IMG/VR virus record: IMGVR_UViG_3300030098_002480
Coordinates: 1-46,581 of that record
Origin: a virus
Strand: one strand, 5' to 3'
DNA: 46,581 bases
Every line of letters starts with the position of its first letter. Position 1 is the first letter of the stretch. The notes beneath the pieces were generated by a model, which did no database searches, had not been told where the DNA came from, and was given only the letters and a program-made list of their open reading frames with translations. Positions 40,673 through 46,581 of this stretch are shown here, in pieces. A program made the position numbers and the translations under genes.

Positions 40673-40790
40673 TACTTGAGATATGGAATACGCATCTTCT
40701 AGACGTTGGACAACGAGTAGCTCTGGTCATTGGCTACTTGGCGTAAACCTTAACCTGCTGTTTGTTAGTGTGTCAGCGGGGTCTCAAGTA
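40673..40790 (+). ncRNA. Structured RNA element C (multi-branch)
   Basis: A 9-bp closing stem (TACTTGAGA 40673-40681 with TCTCAAGTA 40782-40790) encloses TATGGAA, a stem TACGC/GCGTA (40689-40693, 40741-40745) that itself holds two hairpins (CGTT/AACG, 40704-40715; AGTAGC/GCTACT, 40716-40738), and a hairpin CCTGCTG/CAGCGGG (40754-40780). GTTTTT follows the closing stem, so termination or attenuation before the 77-residue gene is possible. Related to A and B only in layout and an ATGG in the first junction. Confidence 0.6.
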
Positions 40791-40801
40791 GTTTTTAACC
40801 T

Positions 40802-41035
40802 ATGAAGAAACTAAAGTTAAAACTAGGACGGCTACTAGAGGTAGAGAACAAAGGTAAGCACAAGGCTGCCAACTCAACATACAGTCTTGTGTATCTTGAA
40901 GGTCTGTATAAACAAAGAGACGGAAGCCCAGCTCCCTACCTGTTTACCACTTCGCAACTTGCGGAAGCTAGAGATAGGGCGCAGAAGAACAAAGAGGACT
41001 GCGGTTCGCTGTCTCGGTGGTGGAAGTTTTGGTAA
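40802..41035 (+). CDS. Unknown 77-residue protein
   Basis: Directly after RNA element C. Basic start (MKKLKLKLGRLLEVENKGKH), then mixed sequence (STYSLVYLEGLYKQ, FTTSQLAEARDRAQKNKED) and a Trp-rich end (SRWWKFW). The central part resembles small phage proteins with a LFTxxQLxEARxRAxKN motif. Function unknown. Ends 1 bp before the SNase start. Confidence 0.65.
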   Translation: MKKLKLKLGRLLEVENKGKHKAANSTYSLVYLEGLYKQRDGSPAPYLFTTSQLAEARDRAQKNKEDCGSLSRWWKFW

Positions 41036-41036
41036 G

Positions 41037-41405
41037 ATGAAAACCAAGAACAAGCTTTACCACTACAGCGCAGAAGTTACGCGGGTAGTTGATGGTGATA
41101 CTGTTGATGCCTTCGTAGACTTGGGGTTTGATATGCACTCCAAACAACGTGTTCGACTGTACGGTATAAACACACCTGAGTGTAGAACACGGGACAAGAT
41201 AGAGAAGGTAGCTGGACTAGCTGCCAAAGCGCGTCTACAAGAGATGCTTAAAGAAAACAAAAACAAGTGTGTCATTAAGACTAGCTTGGATAAGAAGGGT
41301 AAGTATGGGCGAGTTCTCGGCGTACTCTACGTTGATGATGTAAACCTAAACGAAACTCTAGTGGAAGAGGGCCATGCTGATAAATACTTCGGAGGCTCTC
41401 GTTAA
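41037..41405 (+). CDS. Thermonuclease (SNase) family nuclease
   Basis: The start MKTKNKLYHY at 41037 gives 122 residues; the upstream extension is the shadow of the 77-residue gene. VVDGDTVDAFVDLGF (Asp21), RVRLYGINTPE (Arg40, Glu48) and GKYGRVLGVLYV (Arg92) reproduce the calcium site and the two catalytic arginines of staphylococcal nuclease. There is no signal peptide, so it should act in the cytoplasm, on host DNA or in phage DNA processing. Confidence 0.88.
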   Translation: MKTKNKLYHYSAEVTRVVDGDTVDAFVDLGFDMHSKQRVRLYGINTPECRTRDKIEKVAGLAAKARLQEMLKENKNKCVIKTSLDKKGKYGRVLGVLYVDDVNLNETLVEEGHADKYFGGSR

Positions 41406-41408
41406 GAA

Positions 41409-41484
41409 TTTTCCTACGAGTGTAGGAGAAATGTGTACGTTACACCTAATAAACTAAACATAAAACATAAAACATAAAACATAA
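41409..41484 (+). promoter_or_regulatory. Leader with two hairpins and CATAAAA repeats
   Basis: An 84-bp gap before the SSB-like gene. Hairpin 1: TTTCCTAC/GTAGGAGAA around 41409-41430 (one G-T pair). Hairpin 2: GTGTA-CGT-TACAC at 41433-41445. About four tandem copies of the 7-mer CATAAAA follow (41459-41484), an unstructured A-rich stretch leading into the ATG in place of a Shine-Dalgarno. This design could protect the mRNA and favour translation. Confidence 0.55.
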
Positions 41485-41489
41485 TACTC

Positions 41490-41966
41490 ATGGCTACAAT
41501 AAGTCTAAAAGATATTACGGAAAGTTCTGGTAGGCCATACCTACCGAACGGTACATACACGCTGCGTGTCGTAGAGGCAGAGCGTAAGGTTAGCGCAAAG
41601 GGCAACGATATGGTTGCCGTTGTCGCTGAAGTCGTTGAACCTACAGAAGTTAACGGGCCTAACGGTTTCGTTGAGATCGGTGGCGTTCAGGTACGTGACT
41701 ATCCTCTGATTCCTTCTCGGAGTCTCAAGGAGTATCACAAAATCTTCGATCTTCCAGATGAGTTTGAGTTGGAAGACTACGACGAGATTGCTGAAGGTTT
41801 GAAGGGTAAAGCATTTAAGGCTGTACTCTACACAAAGCAAGAGGCTAGAATGGACGAAATCAGCGGCGATCCCATGATCGACCCGATTACGAATCAACCG
41901 TTGGCTACCAATAGGTACAACGTGGAGCGCAGGTTAGAAGCTGCACCAGACCACGACTTAGGTTGA
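41490..41966 (+). CDS. Putative single-stranded DNA-binding protein (DUF669-like)
   Basis: 158 residues. The first 75 are beta-rich (GTYTLRVVEAERKVSAKGNDMVAVVAEVVE), the strand pattern of the DUF669 OB-fold family with the central K-x-G-N-D-M turn. The C-terminal half holds GKAFKAVLYTKQEA and an acidic end (PDHDLG). It lies between Sak4/SNase and polymerase genes in the replication unit. The likely role is ssDNA coating and recruitment of the annealing ATPase. The leader structure and downstream RNA element B flank it. Confidence 0.7.
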   Translation: MATISLKDITESSGRPYLPNGTYTLRVVEAERKVSAKGNDMVAVVAEVVEPTEVNGPNGFVEIGGVQVRDYPLIPSRSLKEYHKIFDLPDEFELEDYDEIAEGLKGKAFKAVLYTKQEARMDEISGDPMIDPITNQPLATNRYNVERRLEAAPDHDLG

Positions 41967-41981
41967 TCTAGTCTCTAACAT

Positions 41982-42071
41982 GGGAGTTTGTGGCATGGTG
42001 CGTAGAGAGACTCTACGACTGGTTGCGGGTATATTGGTTCCCCGTTCCATCTGAAACAAACACAAACTCCT
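41982..42071 (+). ncRNA. Structured RNA element B (three-way junction)
   Basis: A 10-bp perfect closing stem (GGAGTTTGTG 41983-41992 with CACAAACTCC 42061-42070, plus a G-T pair) encloses GCATGGTG, a 7-bp hairpin (CGTAGAG, AGA, CTCTACG; 42001-42017), a short hairpin (CGGG/CCCG; 42026-42044, 11-nt loop) and GAAACA before the closing strand. Junction CATGGTG, the GTAG(A/G)G-type hairpin, the GGG...CCC hairpin and GAAACA are shared with element A, while closing stems differ in sequence but keep pairing. Confidence 0.75.
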
Positions 42072-42086
42072 CTTTAAGAAAATATT

Positions 42087-42239
42087 ATGTCTAACACAAA
42101 AACAGATGCGCGAGTTAAAGAGTACAAGCCTGTACTTATTCCAGCTCCGCTGCACCGAAAAATAAAAAGGCTCGCAAGGCGTGAAGGTTTACGCCTTAAC
42201 GACATTGTTCCGCAACTACTAAAGACCGCCCTGAAATAA
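42087..42239 (+). CDS. 50-residue ribbon-helix-helix-like protein
   Basis: KEYKPVLIPAPLHRKIKRLARREGLRLNDIVPQLLKTAL reads as one beta strand followed by two helices with a GLRLND turn, like RHH (CopG/Arc-type) regulators that bind DNA as dimers. It follows RNA element B and shares a base with the next start (TAATG). It is the best phage-encoded candidate to bind the AACAGTT palindromes, but that link is inference. Confidence 0.6.
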   Translation: MSNTKTDARVKEYKPVLIPAPLHRKIKRLARREGLRLNDIVPQLLKTALK

Positions 42240-42514
42240 TGACTGTACTAGATACATTAAGACAAGAACTGGACAGCTTATCTCCTGACAAGAAGCAGGA
42301 TACAGAAGCTGCGGCTCATAGACTAGCTGGTGTAATGTCTACTATCTTGGTTACAGGCTACAAGTCAGGGTTTCAAGATGCGACAGCAATGTTAGGGTCT
42401 TATGTTAACGATCACTTCTCTGGTAACAAAGACTTTGATAAAGAGTCTGCGGAGATTGCTCTAAAGAAGCTAGGCGAAATAGACTTCCCTTCGGATGAGG
42501 CACAAACCGAGTGA
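42239..42514 (+). CDS. Unknown 91-residue helical protein
   Basis: Helical (LDTLRQELDSLSPDKKQDTE, AAHRLAGVMSTILVTGYKSGFQDA) with an acidic end. Overlaps the polymerase gene start by 20 nt. Perhaps a polymerase accessory; no motif recognised. Confidence 0.6.
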   Translation: MTVLDTLRQELDSLSPDKKQDTEAAAHRLAGVMSTILVTGYKSGFQDATAMLGSYVNDHFSGNKDFDKESAEIALKKLGEIDFPSDEAQTE

Positions 42515-44882
42515 ACCTTACTCCGGTCTAACTGTTGTCATTGATACGCCCTCGCGTTTTGACCGCCGTATACTGATGAGCGGTTACGCGGGGGCGTTTT
42601 TTGACTCTACACTTACTGTTAGCCGATACTCCTGTGACCTTCGTACTCTAGCTACGATGAACGCTGGGCTACTGCCAGACACAAAGGTAGTCCTGTTGTT
42701 GGGTCGCAAGTCTTTGCACCAGTACAAACCAGGAGTAGGTCTTGATGAACAGAGAGGGAATCCTTGGATAGAAGATGGCGTAACTTACATAGCCTCTTAT
42801 ATGCCGCAGGATACATTTGATCGTAAGAACTACTTCAACCCCAACGAAGAGTACGTAGGTGGTAGTGACGACGACAAGGTAACACACGGCAAGACCAAGC
42901 GGCAGAACTGGAGATTCTGGCTACGCAAAGATCTAAAGAAAGCGTGTCGCTACCTGCTGGTTAAGCCTACGCTACATGAGGCAGAGGAGGTAATCTATCC
43001 AGAGGTTGATGATGTGGTTAAAGATCTTACAGAAACCAAGGGTAAGGATTTGTTCTTTGATGTAGAGACCGCGAGCGACCTGACGCTTACGTGCTTTGGC
43101 TACGGCTGGAACAGTAGAGTTGCCGTATGCGTCCCTATGTACGAGATACCGCGACAGGCTTATTACTATGGGGGTAAGGGTACAGCAAGAATTTTAAGAG
43201 CCTTGGCGGTAGCTTTCCGTGACAATACGGTGGTAATCCACAACGCACTCTTTGACCTTTTCGTTATGGCATACAAGTACGGTATCCCAGCACCCCGAAA
43301 AGTCTACGACACAATGCTGGCGCACCACCGCCTATATCCAGAGGTGGAGAAATCCCTTGGCCATTGTATCTCCCTCTACACAGATCGTGAGTACCACAAA
43401 AACGAAGGCGTATTCGAGCCACGCAATCAGCAACAGATACTCTCCCTCTACCACTACAACGCCAAGGACGTAGTTACTCTCGCCCTTCTCAAGCCAAAGC
43501 TAGACCTCCACGCGAAGCAACTCTATGCAGAGGACAGCATACGCCAAGTAAACGAGAGTATCACGCCGTACCTGACAGCCATGTTCCAAGGTCTTAACTA
43601 CGACAAGGACAAGCTGGAAGCACGCGTAGCCTACAACAACCGTTACTGCGCCCAGATTTCTCGTATGCTAAGTATTCTCGTAGGCTACGAACTGAATCCG
43701 AACAGCCCCAAGCAGGTATCCAACTACCTCTACAACTGTATGCGGTACAAGAAACCTGCGAAAGACCTGACGAATGAGAAGACGATTCTACAACTAAGGC
43801 TCAAGCACGATAATCCTGTACTCACGCTGATTTTAAAGTACCGAGAGATTGCCAAGCAGTCTGGACAGTTAAAGTTCCCGCCGTATGTTCCACGTGGAAC
43901 AACCAAAGAAAGGGTAACGACAGCCTATAACCTTGCAGGTACTACGACATACCGACTAGCATCCCGTAGGCTGCTGAATAGGTGGGGGACTAACGTGCAG
44001 AACTTCCCAAAAGACCTACGTAAACTGTTTATACCAGATGAAGGAAAGGTTTTCATACAGGTCGATCAGTCAGGTGCGGAGGCACTTGTTGTTTCTTACC
44101 TCTGTACTGAAGGTAACTTTCGCAGCCTCTTTCTACACGGCATTAAAAGTCATGTGTACGTTGCCTTGCGTCTGTTTGCCGATGTGTGGTCTTCAGAGAT
44201 GGGCCACTCAGTTGATGAGTTTTGTACTGCGCCTATTGACAAGGTTGCTACGCTAAAAGGCTGGGCCGATCTAGACAAAGTAATAAAGTCAAGTGACGGC
44301 TGGAGCGCGGAGAAGCGTTACTACTTCATCTCAAAGATGGTATGTCACGCCAGTAACTACGGCATGAAGCCACCTACGTTTCGGCTAAACTTACTCCAGA
44401 AATCGGAAGGCAAAGTATCCATATCACTACCAGAAGCTAAACGATTCCTAAATACCTACCACGAACTATTCCCCGAAATACAACTTTGGCACAGAGAAAC
44501 CATAAACACATTACGTCGTGATGGTATCCTACGTAACTTGTTCGGATACCCTCGCGTTTTCACGGCTCAGGTAGAAGAGTCAATGTACAAGGAAGCCTAC
44601 GCCTTCGTACCTCAATCCACTGTAGGCACAATAACGAACCTAACATTCAGTAAAATGCAACAGAAAATAGAAGACCCAAATGACAAGCTATCCAGTATGA
44701 ACGTGGACATTGTACAGAATAACCATGATAGCGTACTAATCCAATGTCCACCGGAACACGCAGACTACGTAGCAAAAGAAACTGTTGACGTAATGAACTG
44801 CGACTTGGTATCTCCAAGAGGCGAGAGATTCAAGATGAAGAGTGAAGCTTGCATAGGTGATACGTGGGGAGGTCTCGCGTGA
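42495..44882 (+). CDS. Family A DNA polymerase with 3'-5' exonuclease and N-terminal UDG-like region
   Basis: 795 residues. About 10-150 resembles the uracil-DNA glycosylase fold (VVLLLGRKSL, then RGNPW) found fused to some phage polymerases; it is tentative. The exonuclease has FFDVETA (D189, E191), HNALFDLF (D254) and YNAKDVV (Tyr321, D325), so proofreading is intact. Polymerase motif A VDQSGAEALV (about 522-531), motif B SKMVCHASNYG (about 612-622) and motif C NNHDSVLI (about 741-748, HDS instead of HDE). Aligned on K-x7-YG, the residue equal to E. coli Pol I Phe762 is His. It is the replicative polymerase of the phage. Confidence 0.92.
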   Translation: MRHKPSEPYSGLTVVIDTPSRFDRRILMSGYAGAFFDSTLTVSRYSCDLRTLATMNAGLLPDTKVVLLLGRKSLHQYKPGVGLDEQRGNPWIEDGVTYIASYMPQDTFDRKNYFNPNEEYVGGSDDDKVTHGKTKRQNWRFWLRKDLKKACRYLLVKPTLHEAEEVIYPEVDDVVKDLTETKGKDLFFDVETASDLTLTCFGYGWNSRVAVCVPMYEIPRQAYYYGGKGTARILRALAVAFRDNTVVIHNALFDLFVMAYKYGIPAPRKVYDTMLAHHRLYPEVEKSLGHCISLYTDREYHKNEGVFEPRNQQQILSLYHYNAKDVVTLALLKPKLDLHAKQLYAEDSIRQVNESITPYLTAMFQGLNYDKDKLEARVAYNNRYCAQISRMLSILVGYELNPNSPKQVSNYLYNCMRYKKPAKDLTNEKTILQLRLKHDNPVLTLILKYREIAKQSGQLKFPPYVPRGTTKERVTTAYNLAGTTTYRLASRRLLNRWGTNVQNFPKDLRKLFIPDEGKVFIQVDQSGAEALVVSYLCTEGNFRSLFLHGIKSHVYVALRLFADVWSSEMGHSVDEFCTAPIDKVATLKGWADLDKVIKSSDGWSAEKRYYFISKMVCHASNYGMKPPTFRLNLLQKSEGKVSISLPEAKRFLNTYHELFPEIQLWHRETINTLRRDGILRNLFGYPRVFTAQVEESMYKEAYAFVPQSTVGTITNLTFSKMQQKIEDPNDKLSSMNVDIVQNNHDSVLIQCPPEHADYVAKETVDVMNCDLVSPRGERFKMKSEACIGDTWGGLA

Positions 44883-46087
44883 GTAACCTAGAGAAATGGC
44901 GACTGTACCTGCGTGACTTAGAATCCCCCGACCTTTACATAGATTGGGGATTTTACTTTCTAATAAGTACCTGCCTCCAGCGTAGAGTATGGACTTCCCA
45001 AGGTATCAACGCAATCTACCCGAACTTGTTCATGCTTCTTGTAGGCCCACCTGCCTGTGGTAAGAGTCGTGTTGTATCTATGATAGCTGATCTTATAGAG
45101 GACAGCGCGTTGAAAACAATGAGCAAAGACAAGAAGCAAACTGCACCTCTGTTTCCTTACACAGCAGACAGTATCACAGCAGAAGCTTTGAGTGAGTACC
45201 TCGCGAAAGAATGTACCAAGCACTTCAAAACCGAGGACGACAAGGAGTACATACACGCTTCGTGTACCATGCTTGTCGAGGAACTCGGTGTGTTCCTGAA
45301 GAAGCGCACAGAAGATACCGTAAATATGCTTAACCAACTGTACGATGCTCGCAACTATAGATACTACACGAAGCAGAAGGGTAAGGATAATATACAAAAC
45401 GTCTGCGTGTCTTTGGTTGCAGGTACAACACCTTCGTTTATACGCGAGTGTTTCAACGACAACTTAATATCCCAAGGCTTTACCTCTCGCTTTGTTGTAG
45501 TTTACCAAGACCAACCAAGATTTCTACGACAGTTCACAGGTTTCACGGACGACCAGCTTCAAGCTAGGGCAGAACTTGTGAAGCACATGAAGGCGTTAAG
45601 CACACGCTGCGGCCCGATACCAATGTCAGAAGAATGCGCTGCCTATCACAAGCGACGTTACGAGAGCGGCTCTTACATACACAACAGAATTAACACCAGT
45701 CCCAAGCTGGATATGTACTACGCTAGAAAAAACATTCACCTACAGAAACTTGCCATGTGTGTACAGATGGGCAAGTCGGCAAAGTCTACAGAGATAGAGA
45801 TGGAGTCATTTAAGCAAGCTGAGAAGTTTATTGCTGAGACAGAAATTTTCATGCACCTTAGCTATGACTTAACTGGCCGTAATGCAATTCACGAGTTCAC
45901 ACGCAAGCTTGGTGAGTACGTAAACAACGCACCAGAAGGTGTGTCGCATAAGCGTGTGTGGTTAGACTGGCATAGTGATTTGAAGAAGGACGAGCTGGAA
46001 GCAGCCTTGGAGTTTCTACTACAAACAGACCAGATCAAGGCGACGAAGCAAAAAGGAAAGCTAGTCTACCTACCCAAAGGAAACTAA
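44879..46087 (+). CDS. DUF3987-like replicative helicase/primase ATPase
   Basis: The start GTG at 44879 overlaps the polymerase stop (GTGA) and has GGGGAGG seven bases before it, giving 402 residues. After a hydrophobic helical start, Walker A VGPPACGKSR lies near residue 55 and a Walker B-like strand TMLVEELGVFL near 140, followed by NQLYDARNY, VSLVAGTTPSF and a SQGFTSRFV arginine stretch, as in DUF3987 phage/plasmid ATPases. The C-terminal 80 residues suggest a small winged-helix domain. It probably unwinds DNA for the polymerase. No separate primase gene was found. Confidence 0.75.
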   Translation: MSNLEKWRLYLRDLESPDLYIDWGFYFLISTCLQRRVWTSQGINAIYPNLFMLLVGPPACGKSRVVSMIADLIEDSALKTMSKDKKQTAPLFPYTADSITAEALSEYLAKECTKHFKTEDDKEYIHASCTMLVEELGVFLKKRTEDTVNMLNQLYDARNYRYYTKQKGKDNIQNVCVSLVAGTTPSFIRECFNDNLISQGFTSRFVVVYQDQPRFLRQFTGFTDDQLQARAELVKHMKALSTRCGPIPMSEECAAYHKRRYESGSYIHNRINTSPKLDMYYARKNIHLQKLAMCVQMGKSAKSTEIEMESFKQAEKFIAETEIFMHLSYDLTGRNAIHEFTRKLGEYVNNAPEGVSHKRVWLDWHSDLKKDELEAALEFLLQTDQIKATKQKGKLVYLPKGN

Positions 46088-46293
46088 TGACAACATGGCA
46101 TGAAGAACAAAAGCAAACGATGAAAGAATCTTTAGAGCAACTAATAATAAATCTTACCGAGTACAGGAAAAAGCTAAACAACAAAGACGAGCTACGCATA
46201 ATCAACAAGGCAATTGAACAAGCGTGCGAAGTTCAGAATAAAAAAGTAGAAACTCTAGAAGAAGCAGTTAAGGAGTCTGACGATGCTAGTTGA
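46087..46293 (+). CDS. 68-residue coiled-coil protein
   Basis: ATG shares a base with the helicase stop (TAATG). A single charged helix throughout (ESLEQLIINLTEYRKKLNNKD, then EQACEVQNKKVETLEEAVKES). Probably a coiled-coil dimer. Function unknown. Overlaps the next gene by 11 nt. Confidence 0.6.
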   Translation: MTTWHEEQKQTMKESLEQLIINLTEYRKKLNNKDELRIINKAIEQACEVQNKKVETLEEAVKESDDAS

Positions 46294-46486
46294 TGGAGTA
46301 GATTGTATAGGTAGTTTGGAACGCGCAGGAGCGTTCATTGTTAACTCTGAGTATATGGAGGAGGAGATACTAGATAATACCGATGAGCAATCCCACAAGT
46401 TCAAAACATGGAAACAGCTTATTGAGTATCTAGAAAAAGAGTGTGGTTCTGGCGAAGTCTACGAGCTGATTACCATACGAGAATAG
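46283..46486 (+). CDS. 67-residue acidic protein, last gene of the rightward arm
   Basis: A beta start (LVDGVDCIGSLERAGAFIV) then acidic helices (SEYMEEEILDNTDEQ, TWKQLIEYLEKECG). The stop TAG at 46484-46486 directly abuts the stop of the leftward nuclease gene (CTA), so the arms end in TAGCTA without a spacer. No terminator hairpin separates them. Function unknown. Confidence 0.6.
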   Translation: MLVDGVDCIGSLERAGAFIVNSEYMEEEILDNTDEQSHKFKTWKQLIEYLEKECGSGEVYELITIRE

Positions 46487-46581
46487 CTAGGTTTCCAGTA
46501 GCTCCCAAGCGTTTTCCCACTTACGGTACTTGGGGTTGCTGTCGTAGATTTTTACAGTCATAACTTTTATATCTTCAAAGG
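46484..46581. repeat. Right copy of terminal direct repeat
   Basis: This is the right-hand copy of the 98-bp repeat. It contains the stop codon of the last rightward gene and the 3' end of the leftward nuclease gene, so both genes read through the contig junction. The single flanking mismatch changes GAA to GAG before the stop codon, which is silent (Glu). That suggests natural variation in the sampled population rather than a misassembly. Confidence 0.9.

Noticed and set aside
41985-42010. TGGCATGGTGCG in RNA element B as a sigma-54 -24 element
   Set aside because: Ten bases after GG comes AG rather than GC, and these bases are explained by the conserved RNA junction.
37124-42071. RNA elements A and B as tRNA or tRNA-like genes
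   Set aside because: Closing stems are 10-13 bp rather than 7, there are only two inner hairpins, no anticodon arm and no TTCRA arm, and no CCA end follows.
41982-42071. Elements A and B as hammerhead ribozymes because of GAAAC near the 3' side
   Set aside because: The CTGANGA core is absent and the helix arrangement does not match.
1-46581. Integrase, excisionase or CI-type repressor indicating a temperate phage
   Set aside because: No such motif was seen in any supported gene; the only DNA-binding candidates are the RHH-like and TerS-like proteins.

Overview
The window is a complete or nearly complete genome of a tailed phage, probably a short-tailed (podovirus-like) lytic phage. Bases 4-101 recur at 46484-46581, so the contig closes on itself at about 46,480 bp. 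There is no integrase, no recognisable lysogeny repressor, no tRNA and no phage RNA polymerase, so all transcription must use host RNA polymerase. Candidate outer-membrane lipoproteins (one nested like Rz1) and a sigma-54 activator point to a Gram-negative, sigma-54-containing host. An aquatic proteobacterium is my guess, not something the sequence proves.

Layout. The genome has two arms that diverge from a non-coding switch at about 29,240-29,700. The leftward arm (29,235 down to 7) is the virion and lysis module. In transcription order it holds a Pro-rich protein, small and large terminase, portal, a small protein, scaffold, major capsid protein, a terminator, a small structural candidate, a 1781-residue tail fibre with an S74 chaperone, a packed cassette of small membrane and lipoprotein genes (lysis candidates, including an MscS-like protein), gp11- and gp12-like tail tube proteins, a head-fibre-like protein, two internal-protein candidates, a 2021-residue virion protein with an HEGWH metallopeptidase motif, and a PD-(D/E)XK nuclease. 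The rightward arm starts with a single-gene unit (29,734-30,192) that has its own promoter and terminator. An early unit follows (30,450-36,508: SNF2-like helicase, CobS-like AAA+ ATPase and partner, small genes). Its last gene encodes a sigma-54 activator AAA+ domain. The replication and recombination unit is 36,697-46,486: Cas4-like nuclease, Sak4-like RecA ATPase, SNase, SSB-like protein, family A DNA polymerase, primase/helicase-like ATPase. The arms meet tail to tail, the two stop codons forming TAGCTA.

Main result. The phage appears to carry a sigma-54 regulatory switch. The protein at 35726-36508 has Walker A, a GAYTGA loop, Walker B, an arginine-finger region and sensor II, but no receiver and no DNA-binding domain. 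Directly after it, at 36590-36606, lies a -24/-12 type promoter (TTGGCATG-N4-CTGCT, GG-N10-GC) at the head of the replication unit. A second one (TGGCATC-N4-TTGCT, GG-N10-GC) lies on the minus strand at 29251-29266 at the head of the virion unit. Both are accompanied by copies of an AACAGTT element. Inferred model: early genes are read by host sigma-70 polymerase, the last early gene makes the activator, and the activator opens host sigma-54 polymerase at the replication and virion units.

Other unusual content: multi-helix RNA structures in three spacers of the replication unit (two share a core), an inverted-repeat and AT-rich origin candidate at the arm switch, a fibre chaperone domain split by a charged repeat insertion of about 340 residues, and a lysis region with no visible endolysin.
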